Source of the DNA: Clostridiales bacterium
GTDB taxonomy: Bacteria; Bacillota; Clostridia; Christensenellales; Aristaeellaceae
Direction: 5' to 3'
DNA length: 64,000 nucleotides
NCBI GenBank assembly: GCA_012520375.1
Contig: JAAYOH010000015.1
Location: forward strand, 1 to 64,000
The translations under genes and the position numbers were made by a program. Within the stretch, counting starts at the first letter, position 1. Every line of letters starts with the position of its first letter. Below are positions 54,651-62,505 of this stretch, piece after piece. The notes beneath the pieces were generated by a model. That model was not told where the DNA came from. It did no database searches and worked only from the letters and a program-made list of their open reading frames with translations.

Positions 54651-55805
54651 ATGGAGAAGCCCATCACTTGCAAGTATTTCGGAAACCATCTCGATGCTTA
54701 TCTGGACAGCGAGCTGGACCGGGCAACCCGGCTCAAGATGGAGCTGCATGCCGACCGGTGCCCGGAATGCGGTGAAAAGCTGGAATACATGACGCGCCTC
54801 TTGATCATGTGTGCCGAGATGGACGAGGGCTTGTCCGTCCCCCTGGAAGCCCAGGCGGCCTGGCGTGCCGCCATACGGGAGAGTAAACCCACAGCGCCCC
54901 GAAAATACCCCGTTGCCCGCTGGGTCGGGGGGATCGCTGCGGCCCTGGTTTTGCTGATCGGCGGCACCTTCACCTACCGCATGGGCGGACAATCCCCGGC
55001 GGATTTCATCGCCCCCAATGCCCCGGTGATGAAGGCGGCGCCCGCCTACTACGCCCTGGTCCAGGAGAACGAAGCGACCCTGCGCCTGGCGTCAGACGGC
55101 GAGGCAGAAGAAGTCCGAACCGTCATCCACGAGGATATTGCCCGGCCGGTGATGCTGCGCAGCGCAGAGCGCAGATTGGAAACAGAGGATCTGGAAGCCG
55201 GGCTGCAGGGCATTGCCGACCTGGTGGACGAATATGAAGGCTATTTTGAGCAATCCACCGTGGACGAAGACAGCGCCCAACTGACGGTCCGGGTTCCCAC
55301 CCAGGATCTGGATGCCTTCCTCAGCGCCTTGGATGCAGTGGGTACCGTCACCTTCAAGAACGACGGCATCGAAGACATCTCCGACCGCTTCTACGACGCC
55401 CGGGCCCGTCTGGACAGCTACCGGGTCCAGCTGAAACGGCTGGATCAGCTCATGGGCAGCGCGGGCAGCCTCGAAGATATGGCATTTCTGGAAGACAAGC
55501 GCACCGAAGTGCTGCAGGTCATCGACTCCCTGGAAGGGCAATTGGCGGGCTGGGAGGGCCGGGTAGAACAGTCTACCGTGTACGTCACCCTCGCGAAGTC
55601 CGGCGCCGCCTCCCCGGGGGATCTCGGGCAGCGGGTCAAGGCAGCCTTCGCGGATGCCCTGGAATGGTTCAAGGCCTTCTGCCAGGACGCCCTCGTGGTG
55701 CTGGTCCGGGCATCCCCCGCACTGGTGCTGCTGGTTCCCCTGGTCATCCTGATCTGCCTCATCGTATGGGCCGTCAACAAGAGAAAACGCCAGAAGAAAC
55801 AGTGA
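54651..55805 (+). CDS. Zinc-finger anti-sigma factor fused to DUF4349 domain
   Basis: 384 residues. The N-terminus (about 1-55) is an anti-sigma domain with the HxxxCxxC zinc motif HADRCPEC. A membrane helix follows (about 95-113), then an extracytoplasmic DUF4349 domain (about 160-370) with a helical coiled part (DARARLDSYRVQLKRLDQLM) and a final membrane helix (about 348-375) with basic tail. The ATG at 54651 follows AGGAGGGGAG; one at 54627 overlaps the sigma stop. This arrangement couples a sensor-like DUF4349 directly to sigma-factor control. Confidence 0.88.
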   Translation: MEKPITCKYFGNHLDAYLDSELDRATRLKMELHADRCPECGEKLEYMTRLLIMCAEMDEGLSVPLEAQAAWRAAIRESKPTAPRKYPVARWVGGIAAALVLLIGGTFTYRMGGQSPADFIAPNAPVMKAAPAYYALVQENEATLRLASDGEAEEVRTVIHEDIARPVMLRSAERRLETEDLEAGLQGIADLVDEYEGYFEQSTVDEDSAQLTVRVPTQDLDAFLSALDAVGTVTFKNDGIEDISDRFYDARARLDSYRVQLKRLDQLMGSAGSLEDMAFLEDKRTEVLQVIDSLEGQLAGWEGRVEQSTVYVTLAKSGAASPGDLGQRVKAAFADALEWFKAFCQDALVVLVRASPALVLLVPLVILICLIVWAVNKRKRQKKQ

Positions 55806-55818
55806 CCCGATCACAAGG

Positions 55819-55852
55819 AAAAAAGGGGCTGTTTGGCATCAGTCCCTTTTTT
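55819..55852 (+). terminator. Terminator after the anti-sigma gene
   Basis: AAAAAAGGGGCTG pairs with CAGTCCCTTTTTT (55819-55852; one G-T pair) across an 8-base loop, with the T-run part of the stem. Confidence 0.85.
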
Positions 55853-55884
55853 ATACAAACGTAAGATAACGGAGGTGATCTACC

Positions 55885-56565
55885 ATGAAAAAATGCATGA
55901 CCCTGGTCCTGATCCTTTGCCTCACCCTCTTCAGCGTCGCCCTGGCCGGAACGTCCGTCACCGGCGTCGGAAGCGGCGAAGTAAGACTGAATCCCGACAT
56001 GGCCGTCCTGAACCTGGGCGTTTCCGCCACGGAAAAGGAAATGGCCGACGCCCTGGCCAAAGTGAACAGCAGCCTGGCCAGTCTCCGGGAAGCGCTGAAC
56101 AGCAAGGGCATCGGGGAAGGAGATATCGCGGTGAGCGACATCTATATGTATCCCCAGTACGACTACGATTACTCCTCCGAAGGCCGCATCATAGGCTACA
56201 ACGTTTCCCACCAGATCAGCGTCACGGTTCGGGACGTCTCTGCCCTGGGCGCCCTGATCGACTGCTCGGTTTCGTCCGGCGCCACCCAGTTGAACGGGGT
56301 GAGCTTCAATTCCTCCCAATATCAGGAGGCCTACCTGAAGGCCCTGGCCCTGGCGGTACAGGATGCCAGGGAGCGGGCAGAGGTCATGGCCGAGGCCGCC
56401 GGGCTCGCCATCACGGGCCTTACAGCCCTCACCGAGGGCGGATCGTCATCCTACTACGACCGGCAAGTTGTGTACGCGGAAAAAGGCGCTGGTGATGAAA
56501 CCCAGGTGGACGTCGGCGCCATGAGCATCCAGGCCAGCGTGACCGCCGTGTTTGATGCGGAATAG
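55885..56565 (+). CDS. Secreted SIMPL-domain (DUF541) protein
   Basis: 226 residues with a signal peptide (about 1-22, ending LFSVALAG) and a SIMPL/DUF541 domain: SVTGVGSGEVRLNPDMAVLNLGV, SDIYMYPQY and ARERAEVMAEAAGLAITGLTAL. SIMPL proteins are periplasmic or surface proteins of unclear function, some tied to envelope stress and oxidative damage. GGAGG precedes the ATG. It follows the anti-sigma gene but behind a terminator, so it may have separate control. Confidence 0.9.
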   Translation: MKKCMTLVLILCLTLFSVALAGTSVTGVGSGEVRLNPDMAVLNLGVSATEKEMADALAKVNSSLASLREALNSKGIGEGDIAVSDIYMYPQYDYDYSSEGRIIGYNVSHQISVTVRDVSALGALIDCSVSSGATQLNGVSFNSSQYQEAYLKALALAVQDARERAEVMAEAAGLAITGLTALTEGGSSSYYDRQVVYAEKGAGDETQVDVGAMSIQASVTAVFDAE

Positions 56566-56645
56566 AGCGCGGGACTTTTGACGGGATGATCGCAGAGTGT
56601 CAACTTTGTCCTGCCTTGTAAGGGAATCCGCGTGGGAGGCCATGG

Positions 56646-57074
56646 ATGCGCTTGTTTGACCGGAGTTTTTGGTGGTTCATGCTGATCGGCACGGGCAACA
56701 CCCTGCTCTCCTTTTTCATCATGCAGGGGATGTACGCCCTCGGCTGGGGGGGATACTGGCAGTCCAGCGCCTTCGCCTTTGCCCTGACCAGCGCACTCAG
56801 TTTTTTCCTGAACAAGCGTTTCGCCTTCCAAAACCATGATGGCCTGCTGGGAACCGGACTGCGCTTTGCCCTGGTCATCGCCCTGTGTTACCTGTTCGCC
56901 TATTCCGTGGCGCGCCCCCTCACCGCCCGGCTGTTGAGGGGGTTGCTGCCCGGCCCGGTGGATCAGGCAGCCATGCTGGTGGGGCAGATCCTCTTCACAG
57001 GGGCCAATTACCTGGGCCAGCGCTTCTTTGTCTTCGCCAAGAGAGCCAAGAAACCAACCGACAAAAAGGGGTGA
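56646..57074 (+). CDS. GtrA-like membrane protein
   Basis: 142 residues with four hydrophobic helices; GtrA family start FWWFMLIGTGNTLLSFFIMQ and conserved SFFLNKRFAF and NYLGQRFFVF segments. Relatives flip or transfer lipid-linked sugars for teichoic-acid or O-antigen modification. GGGAGG is close to the ATG (5 bases). Basic C-terminal tail. Ends 6 bases before the next start, so co-expressed with the peptidoglycan-binding protein. Confidence 0.88.
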   Translation: MRLFDRSFWWFMLIGTGNTLLSFFIMQGMYALGWGGYWQSSAFAFALTSALSFFLNKRFAFQNHDGLLGTGLRFALVIALCYLFAYSVARPLTARLLRGLLPGPVDQAAMLVGQILFTGANYLGQRFFVFAKRAKKPTDKKG

Positions 57075-57080
57075 ATAACC

Positions 57081-59069
57081 ATGAACGGAATAAAACGTTT
57101 TGCAGCAGCCATCCTGTGCCTTCTGCTGTGCGCGCCGGCATTTGGCGCGCTTGCCGAGGGGCTGACGGCCGGGCCCGTGCCCGTCTATCTGGATCAGGAC
57201 GGCGCCATTCTTGATAGAGAGGGCAGCCCGGTGAGCCGGGAACCAGCGGACAAAATCATCTACCACGACGAAACGCTCCTGGTCTTCCTGCTGGACAACC
57301 GGATGCTGGCCAAAACCTCCGACGATATGCTGAAACACTTTGGCGTCCAGGTGTGCGACCCGGTCTGGGCCGGCCAGGACGGCTGCATCTACTATGTGCG
57401 GGAGAACGCGCCCACGACCCTGATGTGCATGAAGCCCGAGGCCGCCACCGGCTCCACCGCCTGTACCACCGAAAAACCCATTCAGGCCCTACGGTGCAGT
57501 GTGAACGGGGTCCTGGTCCAGGTGGATGGCATGGAGTACCTGTACGTCCCCGCGCTCCGGCGCTTGATCAAACAGGACATCCCGGCGAACACCCGGTTGA
57601 TCCCAGGCGAAAAGTTCGAGGCCCGGCTGAGCGATGCGGGCGCCCTGAGCGTCGTGTCCCGGGGCGAGGCCGAGGCAAAGCCGCTGGCGCAAAACGTGCT
57701 GGCCGCCGCAGTATACGGGGATTCCGTGTATTACCTGCAAGCCCTGGACGCTGCCACCCGGCTGATGGCTTACCGGACCACCGCCGACGCGGTGATCCGC
57801 ATGTATCGGTTCCAGGAGCCCCTGCTGGAGAGCATCACCGCCCACGAAAGCGGCGTTTGCGTCATGGGCAAAAACGGAGCTCTGTACTTCTTCCCCTTCG
57901 GGCAGTACGCCCCCCAGTTGTTGTGCTCCTGGCAGGATGAGCGCGGCTTTGTGCCCAGGCTGGAAGCCCAGGGGGATCTGGTGGTCCTTTACGACGTCTC
58001 CTTCGGGCAGACCCTCCCCTACTTTGTCATCGACCTGTCTGAAGGCCCCAGTCCCACACCTGTCCCCGCGCCCGATCCCACGCCTGCGCCCACACCCGTT
58101 TTGAGCACCCTGTCCCGGGGTTCCACCGGGGAAGCGGTGCGGCTCTTCCAGGAGCGGCTCAAGGCTTTGGGCTATCCCGTGGGTTCGGCGGACGGCATTT
58201 TCGGCGCTGCCACCGAGCGGGCCGTCCGGTTTGTGCAGTCCGACCTGGGCCGCAGCCAAACCGGCGTAGCCGATGCCGCCCTGCAGCGCCAGGTCCAGGC
58301 CTCCGACGCCCCCGTCTATGCAGAATACGTCACCCTGCGCAAAGGGGATTCCGGCATCCGGGTGGAAGCTGCCCAGCAGCGGCTTCGGGAACTGTACTAC
58401 ACCAAAGAGGATGTGGACGGCTACTACGGCAGCGCTACTTCCCAGGCGGTAGAGCGCTTCCAGGCCCAGATGAAGTATACCAAGAAGGGGGACGTTTTCA
58501 AAGCCAGCCAAATCAAAGCCCTCTTCAAGAAAAGCGCGCCGGACTGCACCCGGTATTTCACCCTGCGCCAGGACGACAAGGCCCCGGTGGTGAAGCGGCT
58601 GAATGCCAGGCTGAAAAAGCTGGGCTACCTGAAGAAGTCCCCGGGCGAGGCCTACTCCAAAAAGACCGTGGCCGCTGTCAAGGCCTTCCAGGCCATGGCC
58701 GCCCTTCCTGAAACCGGCATCGCGGATGCAGACACCCAGCGCGAGCTCTTCAAGAAGGCGGCGCCCACCCCCACCCCCACCCCCGACCCCACCCCCATGC
58801 CCCCCGACGTGCAGGCGGTGAGCAACGCGGTGGTAAAGACCATGCGGGTCTGGATGACCAACAACCTGGGCGGTGCCTTCGACAAAGTGAGCGCTGTGCA
58901 GGAATTGCAGAACCGCCTGTGCAACCTGAACTACATGGAAATCGCGGACATCAACGGCGTGTACAACGAGATCACCCTGAACGCCGTGAAAGCCTTTCAG
59001 CTGGACGAGGGCCTGAAGGTGAACGGAGAGGCCAACAAGAAAACCCTGAGGAAACTGTACGGCATGTAG
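57081..59069 (+). CDS. Secreted protein with peptidoglycan-binding repeats
   Basis: 662 residues. Signal peptide (about 1-25, ending AFGALAEG), an N-terminal domain of about 300 residues without clear family (beta-rich, DUF5050-like in style), a Thr/Pro linker (PSPTPVPAPDPTPAPTP), then three PG_binding_1 repeats (about 355-548; for example GEAVRLFQERLKALGYPVG and VKRLNARLKKLGYLKKSPG), a second Pro-rich linker (PTPTPTPDPTPMPPD) and a fourth repeat at the end (VQELQNRLCNLNYMEIADI). No catalytic domain is evident, so it probably anchors to the wall. AGGGGTG before the ATG. Confidence 0.88.
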   Translation: MNGIKRFAAAILCLLLCAPAFGALAEGLTAGPVPVYLDQDGAILDREGSPVSREPADKIIYHDETLLVFLLDNRMLAKTSDDMLKHFGVQVCDPVWAGQDGCIYYVRENAPTTLMCMKPEAATGSTACTTEKPIQALRCSVNGVLVQVDGMEYLYVPALRRLIKQDIPANTRLIPGEKFEARLSDAGALSVVSRGEAEAKPLAQNVLAAAVYGDSVYYLQALDAATRLMAYRTTADAVIRMYRFQEPLLESITAHESGVCVMGKNGALYFFPFGQYAPQLLCSWQDERGFVPRLEAQGDLVVLYDVSFGQTLPYFVIDLSEGPSPTPVPAPDPTPAPTPVLSTLSRGSTGEAVRLFQERLKALGYPVGSADGIFGAATERAVRFVQSDLGRSQTGVADAALQRQVQASDAPVYAEYVTLRKGDSGIRVEAAQQRLRELYYTKEDVDGYYGSATSQAVERFQAQMKYTKKGDVFKASQIKALFKKSAPDCTRYFTLRQDDKAPVVKRLNARLKKLGYLKKSPGEAYSKKTVAAVKAFQAMAALPETGIADADTQRELFKKAAPTPTPTPDPTPMPPDVQAVSNAVVKTMRVWMTNNLGGAFDKVSAVQELQNRLCNLNYMEIADINGVYNEITLNAVKAFQLDEGLKVNGEANKKTLRKLYGM

Positions 59070-59147
59070 CGTATTCGTTCCTGGCGGGCAGGAATCGCGG
59101 AAGGGTCGTTCCTGAAGCTTTTGGGGGGATTGAAAGGAGCAAGAGAC

Positions 59148-59342
59148 ATGACCGATCGGGAAATCCGGAAGCGGCTGCACGAATACAACGACCGGATCTC
59201 GTCTTGCTGCGGAAAAGAGGATGCCCTTGCCCTCAGAGCGGAACTCCACAAGTTTTATGAAGAAAACCATGTAACAAAGGAGCAGAGGGAGATTATCGTA
59301 TTCGGCTTTGGTGAGCGACTTTCGATGCTCTGTTCCATGTGA
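59148..59342 (+). CDS. Small 64-residue hypothetical protein
   Basis: Starts MTDREIRKRLHEYNDRISSC with AAGGAGC in front of the ATG at 59148; mostly helical, with cysteine pair SSCC and ends SMLCSM. Not recognised. A strong terminator follows, so it is the last gene of the unit starting at GtrA. Confidence 0.7.
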   Translation: MTDREIRKRLHEYNDRISSCCGKEDALALRAELHKFYEENHVTKEQREIIVFGFGERLSMLCSM

Positions 59343-59359
59343 TCCCACGGCAAAGGTTT

Positions 59360-59398
59360 GGGTGCTGCTGCACAAGATCGCAGCAGCACCCATTTTTG
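59360..59398 (+). terminator. Terminator of the envelope locus
   Basis: GGGTGCTGCTGC (59360-59371) pairs with GCAGCAGCACCC (59380-59391), 8-base loop, followed by ATTTTT. Facing the convergent PHP gene. Confidence 0.95.
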
Positions 59399-59413
59399 TC
59401 TCTTATACCCGAT

Positions 59414-60700
59414 TCAGGGTTTCAGCTTTTTGCCGATCTCGGCGAAGGCCAGGATGCGCTCCCCCAGGTCGGGATACGCCTTCACAGCCGCCTCCGCGAA
59501 GAAGCCCTTCTCGGGATGCCCGATGGACAGGTTCTCGTGGGCGATCAGGGCAAAGGTGGAATCGTACAGGTTGCGGAACTCGGGATCCCGCTGGGCCATG
59601 CATACAAAGGGCTGCCGGGGCTGGTTGATGTCCTCCCCGGAGATCTGGAACATCTCGTAACGGTCGCACAGGGCCCGCAGCCGCTTGAGCTGGGCGGGGG
59701 TGTTCCGGGAGGGCATGTAACTCACGGCCCGGAATCCGATCTTGCGCAGGTAGGGGAAGAGGTCGTCCAGGAACTCGTCCTCCAGCTTCTGCGCCCGCTT
59801 GTCCCCGGTGATGGAATCTCCGATGTCCCCCAGGTAGGGATAGGCGATGATGGCACCCATTTCCTCGGCCAGGTCGATCATTTCCTGCAGGCCCCACAGT
59901 TCCTCATCCGCATCCACATAGAAGCGGCTGATCAATTCGGCCTTGATCCACCCCACCAGGTCGTACATGCTGTGGGGGTTGTTTTCGTCCAGCAGGTAGC
60001 CCTCGATGCGGGCCGCGATGGGCAGCCGCATCTCCTTTTTGATAAAGTCCACCAGGCCCTGCCCCGAGCCGAACTTGTCGAGCATCCGGTTGGCCAGGGC
60101 ACAGGACAAATGCCGCTCGGTGATGGTGCCCCCTATTTCATAGTTGGAGATGGGTACCACGTCCCGGTCAAAATCCAGGTGGATGCCGTACCCATCCATG
60201 AAGGAGTTGATGCCGTCCACCATCTTGCGGTTGCGCACGTTGCGCAGCGCCCGATGGGGGGCAAAGCGCTCGTTCAATTCGTGGGTTTTGTCATGGGGCA
60301 CCCCGTGGATGGTCAGGTAGGTCATGCCCCCCTGGTCCGGATTGTTGAACTTTTTGTCGGCAAAAGGGGTGTCTTTCATGGTCACCCGGCACTCGATGCC
60401 CACGGTGCCCGGGATGCCCACGATGTGGCAGGCCTCCAAAAACTCGTCGGCGCCGCCGATGGAATCGTGGTCGATGAGGCCGCAGGTGCACAGGCCCGCC
60501 TGCCAGGAAAACCATACCGCCGCGGTGGGGGAGTACGGAGAGAAGGAATAGGTGGTGTGGATGTGGTTGTTCACATCCTCATTGGTTTTCGGCATGGGCA
60601 GCCTGCCCGCCCGGGCATCCTCTACCAGTTTTTTGAGATTCTCCAGCCGGTCCGGTGCGTTCAGCAGCTTCAGGGCCTCTTCGCGGGTGATGTTTTCCAT
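59414..60700 (-). CDS. PHP-domain metal-dependent phosphoesterase family protein
   Basis: 428 residues. N-terminal PHP metal-binding residues: NHIHTTYSFSPYSP (H-x-H), LIDHDSIGGADE and GIECRVT. The C-terminal part contains further conserved histidine/aspartate (AYPYLGDI, FQISGEDINQ). PHP proteins hydrolyse phosphoesters with a trinuclear metal site; this long form is not histidinol phosphatase by length or motif, so substrate is open. An extended -10 (TGC-TACAAT, 60738-60733) lies in the end of the preceding gene. Confidence 0.8.
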   Translation of the reverse strand: MENITREEALKLLNAPDRLENLKKLVEDARAGRLPMPKTNEDVNNHIHTTYSFSPYSPTAAVWFSWQAGLCTCGLIDHDSIGGADEFLEACHIVGIPGTVGIECRVTMKDTPFADKKFNNPDQGGMTYLTIHGVPHDKTHELNERFAPHRALRNVRNRKMVDGINSFMDGYGIHLDFDRDVVPISNYEIGGTITERHLSCALANRMLDKFGSGQGLVDFIKKEMRLPIAARIEGYLLDENNPHSMYDLVGWIKAELISRFYVDADEELWGLQEMIDLAEEMGAIIAYPYLGDIGDSITGDKRAQKLEDEFLDDLFPYLRKIGFRAVSYMPSRNTPAQLKRLRALCDRYEMFQISGEDINQPRQPFVCMAQRDPEFRNLYDSTFALIAHENLSIGHPEKGFFAEAAVKAYPDLGERILAFAEIGKKLKP

Positions 60701-60730
60701 GACGCATGCCTCCGTATTTGTGATATGGCC

Positions 60731-61639
60731 TTATTGTAGCACGGTTTGAATGAACTTGTCGAGGGCTTTTGTACACTTTTCCCGGTCCACCAGAAAGCTC
60801 AAACCATGGCCTGCCCCCGCCACAGTGACCAGTTTTGCCCGGGGCGAAGCCGTAGCCAACCGGCGCCCCATTTCCCAGGGCACGACCTCGTCCCCCTCCC
60901 CGTGGAGGAGCAGCACGGGCATCTGAGCTTTGGCGATCCCCCGCAATGCGTCCGCCTCCGCCAGGCTGTGGCCGGTAGCCAGGCGGAACAATAGCTTCAG
61001 GCACGGGACCACCAGGCCTCCCGGCACGCCATAGCGGCTTTTTGCCGCATGGGACAGGATCTCCCCTGCCGTGGTATAGCCGCTGTCCGCGATCACGCCC
61101 CGGACGCAGGGGGGAAGCCGGTGTGCCAGGGCCATGAGCACGGTGGCGGCCCCCATGCTCATGCCGTCCAGGAGGAGGACTTGGGGGTGATGGGCCTCCT
61201 CCAGCCACAAGGCCCAGTCCACCACGTCCAATTGCTCCAGAACGCCGAAGGTCAGATACTTCCCCTCGCTGCCGTGCTGGGCCCGCTGGTCGATCAACAG
61301 CAGGTTCATGCCCATCTGCTCATGGTACAGGCGCAGGGCGCAGCAGAAGTCGTTTTCCGGGCTCACGGATCGGTGCCCGTGGACCAGCAGGATGGTCTTG
61401 TCCGAGCCCGGGCAGGGCAGATAGCGGCCCTTCAGCCTCAGTCCCTCCCGGCTCCTGATGGAGACCTCCTGCACCGGCTGGGCGCGGTACCAGGCCAGGC
61501 CCGCCCGGATCTCCTCGTCAAAGGGGGTCGGCTGCCTCTCCTTCGGCCTCCGGTCGGCGCAGAAAGCGATGCGGAAACCGTACAGAGAGAGCCCCCCGTA
61601 CACGAGGATCAGGGCAGCGCAAATCCAAAGAATGATCAT
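60731..61639 (-). CDS. Membrane-anchored alpha/beta hydrolase
   Basis: 302 residues with an N-terminal hydrophobic anchor (about 2-22). Serine hydrolase fold: oxyanion HGHRSVSPEN, nucleophile GMSMGA, acid in LHGEGDEVVPWE and base in GAGHGLSF. The anchor puts the catalytic domain outside or at the membrane face. Function not predictable beyond esterase/thioesterase-like. GGAGGGGGAG precedes the ATG. Same strand as tatD and 18 bases from it. Confidence 0.88.
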   Translation of the reverse strand: MIILWICAALILVYGGLSLYGFRIAFCADRRPKERQPTPFDEEIRAGLAWYRAQPVQEVSIRSREGLRLKGRYLPCPGSDKTILLVHGHRSVSPENDFCCALRLYHEQMGMNLLLIDQRAQHGSEGKYLTFGVLEQLDVVDWALWLEEAHHPQVLLLDGMSMGAATVLMALAHRLPPCVRGVIADSGYTTAGEILSHAAKSRYGVPGGLVVPCLKLLFRLATGHSLAEADALRGIAKAQMPVLLLHGEGDEVVPWEMGRRLATASPRAKLVTVAGAGHGLSFLVDREKCTKALDKFIQTVLQ

Positions 61640-61657
61640 GTCCCCTCCCCCTCCGGT

Positions 61658-62434
61658 TCACCGAATCCCAAAAAAGCGTTTGCCGTTCTCCAGCGTGATC
61701 TCCGCCAGCTCCTCCGGGTCCATATCCCGGAGCCCGGCGATGTGGCGCAGGGTGTGCGCCACGTAGGCGGGCTCGTTTCGCCTGCCCCGCATGGGGACCG
61801 GGGCCATGTAGGGGCAATCGGTTTCCACCATCATCCGTTCCACCGGCATGTTCCGGGCTACCTCCGCCAGTTTCCGCCCGTTCTTGAAGGTGACCGAGCC
61901 CGCGAAGGACAGGTACATCCCCATGTCCAGGTACACCTTGGCGCTCTCCCAGCTCCCGGAATAGCAGTGCATCACGCAGGGGGGCAGTTCCCCCGCCCTG
62001 TCCCGGGCCCGAAGGATCTCGGTGGCCTCCCCGTGGGCTTCCCGGATGTGAAGCACCGCGGGCTTGCCCAGACGGCGCGCCAGCTCCAGCTGGGCCTCAA
62101 AGGCCGTGCGCTGGATGGGCCGGGGGGACAGGTCGTAGTGGTAGTCCAGCCCGATCTCCCCTAGGGCCATCATTTCCGGCTCCTGCATCCAGGCCTCCAG
62201 CAGGGCAGCCCGCTCCCCGTTCCAGCAGGAAGCATCGTGGGGATGCACCCCCACCGCGGCATACAAAAAGGGGTATGTGTGGCAAAGGGCCAGGACATCC
62301 CCCGGATCCCGGCTTCCGTCCGCTATCACCAGGGACAACTCTATCCCCGCCTGTTCCATGTTGCGGATGACCTGGGGCAGGTCCTCCCGGAACCGATCGT
62401 CCGTCAAATGGCTGTGGGTATCAAAGAGGCGCAT
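61658..62434 (-). CDS. tatD: TatD family metal-dependent hydrolase
   Basis: 258-residue TIM-barrel nuclease-like enzyme. Metal ligands: FDTHSHLTD (H-x-H), ALGEIGLDYHYD (Glu), LHIREAH (His), MHCYSGS (His) and VETDCPYMAP (Asp). It follows metG, a very common pairing. GGGAGGG precedes the ATG at 62434. Confidence 0.96.
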   Translation of the reverse strand: MRLFDTHSHLTDDRFREDLPQVIRNMEQAGIELSLVIADGSRDPGDVLALCHTYPFLYAAVGVHPHDASCWNGERAALLEAWMQEPEMMALGEIGLDYHYDLSPRPIQRTAFEAQLELARRLGKPAVLHIREAHGEATEILRARDRAGELPPCVMHCYSGSWESAKVYLDMGMYLSFAGSVTFKNGRKLAEVARNMPVERMMVETDCPYMAPVPMRGRRNEPAYVAHTLRHIAGLRDMDPEELAEITLENGKRFFGIR

Positions 62435-62457
62435 GACGTTTCCCTCCCATATGGTGA

Positions 62458-62484
62458 CGGGAGACCCCGCGCAAGGGTCTCCCG
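62458..62484 (-). repeat. Hairpin between metG and tatD
   Basis: CGGGAGACCC (62458-62467) and GGGTCTCCCG (62475-62484), a perfect 10-bp stem with a 7-base loop, but no T-run, so a processing or stabilising stem is more likely than a terminator. Confidence 0.7.
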
Positions 62485-62505
62485 ATGATCCTTCCCGCCC
62501 GGGCT

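Noticed and set aside
57489-59393. 634-codon minus-strand frame antisense to the peptidoglycan-binding protein
   Set aside because: The plus-strand gene has signal peptide, repeats and ribosome binding site; the antisense product is a low-complexity GC artefact.
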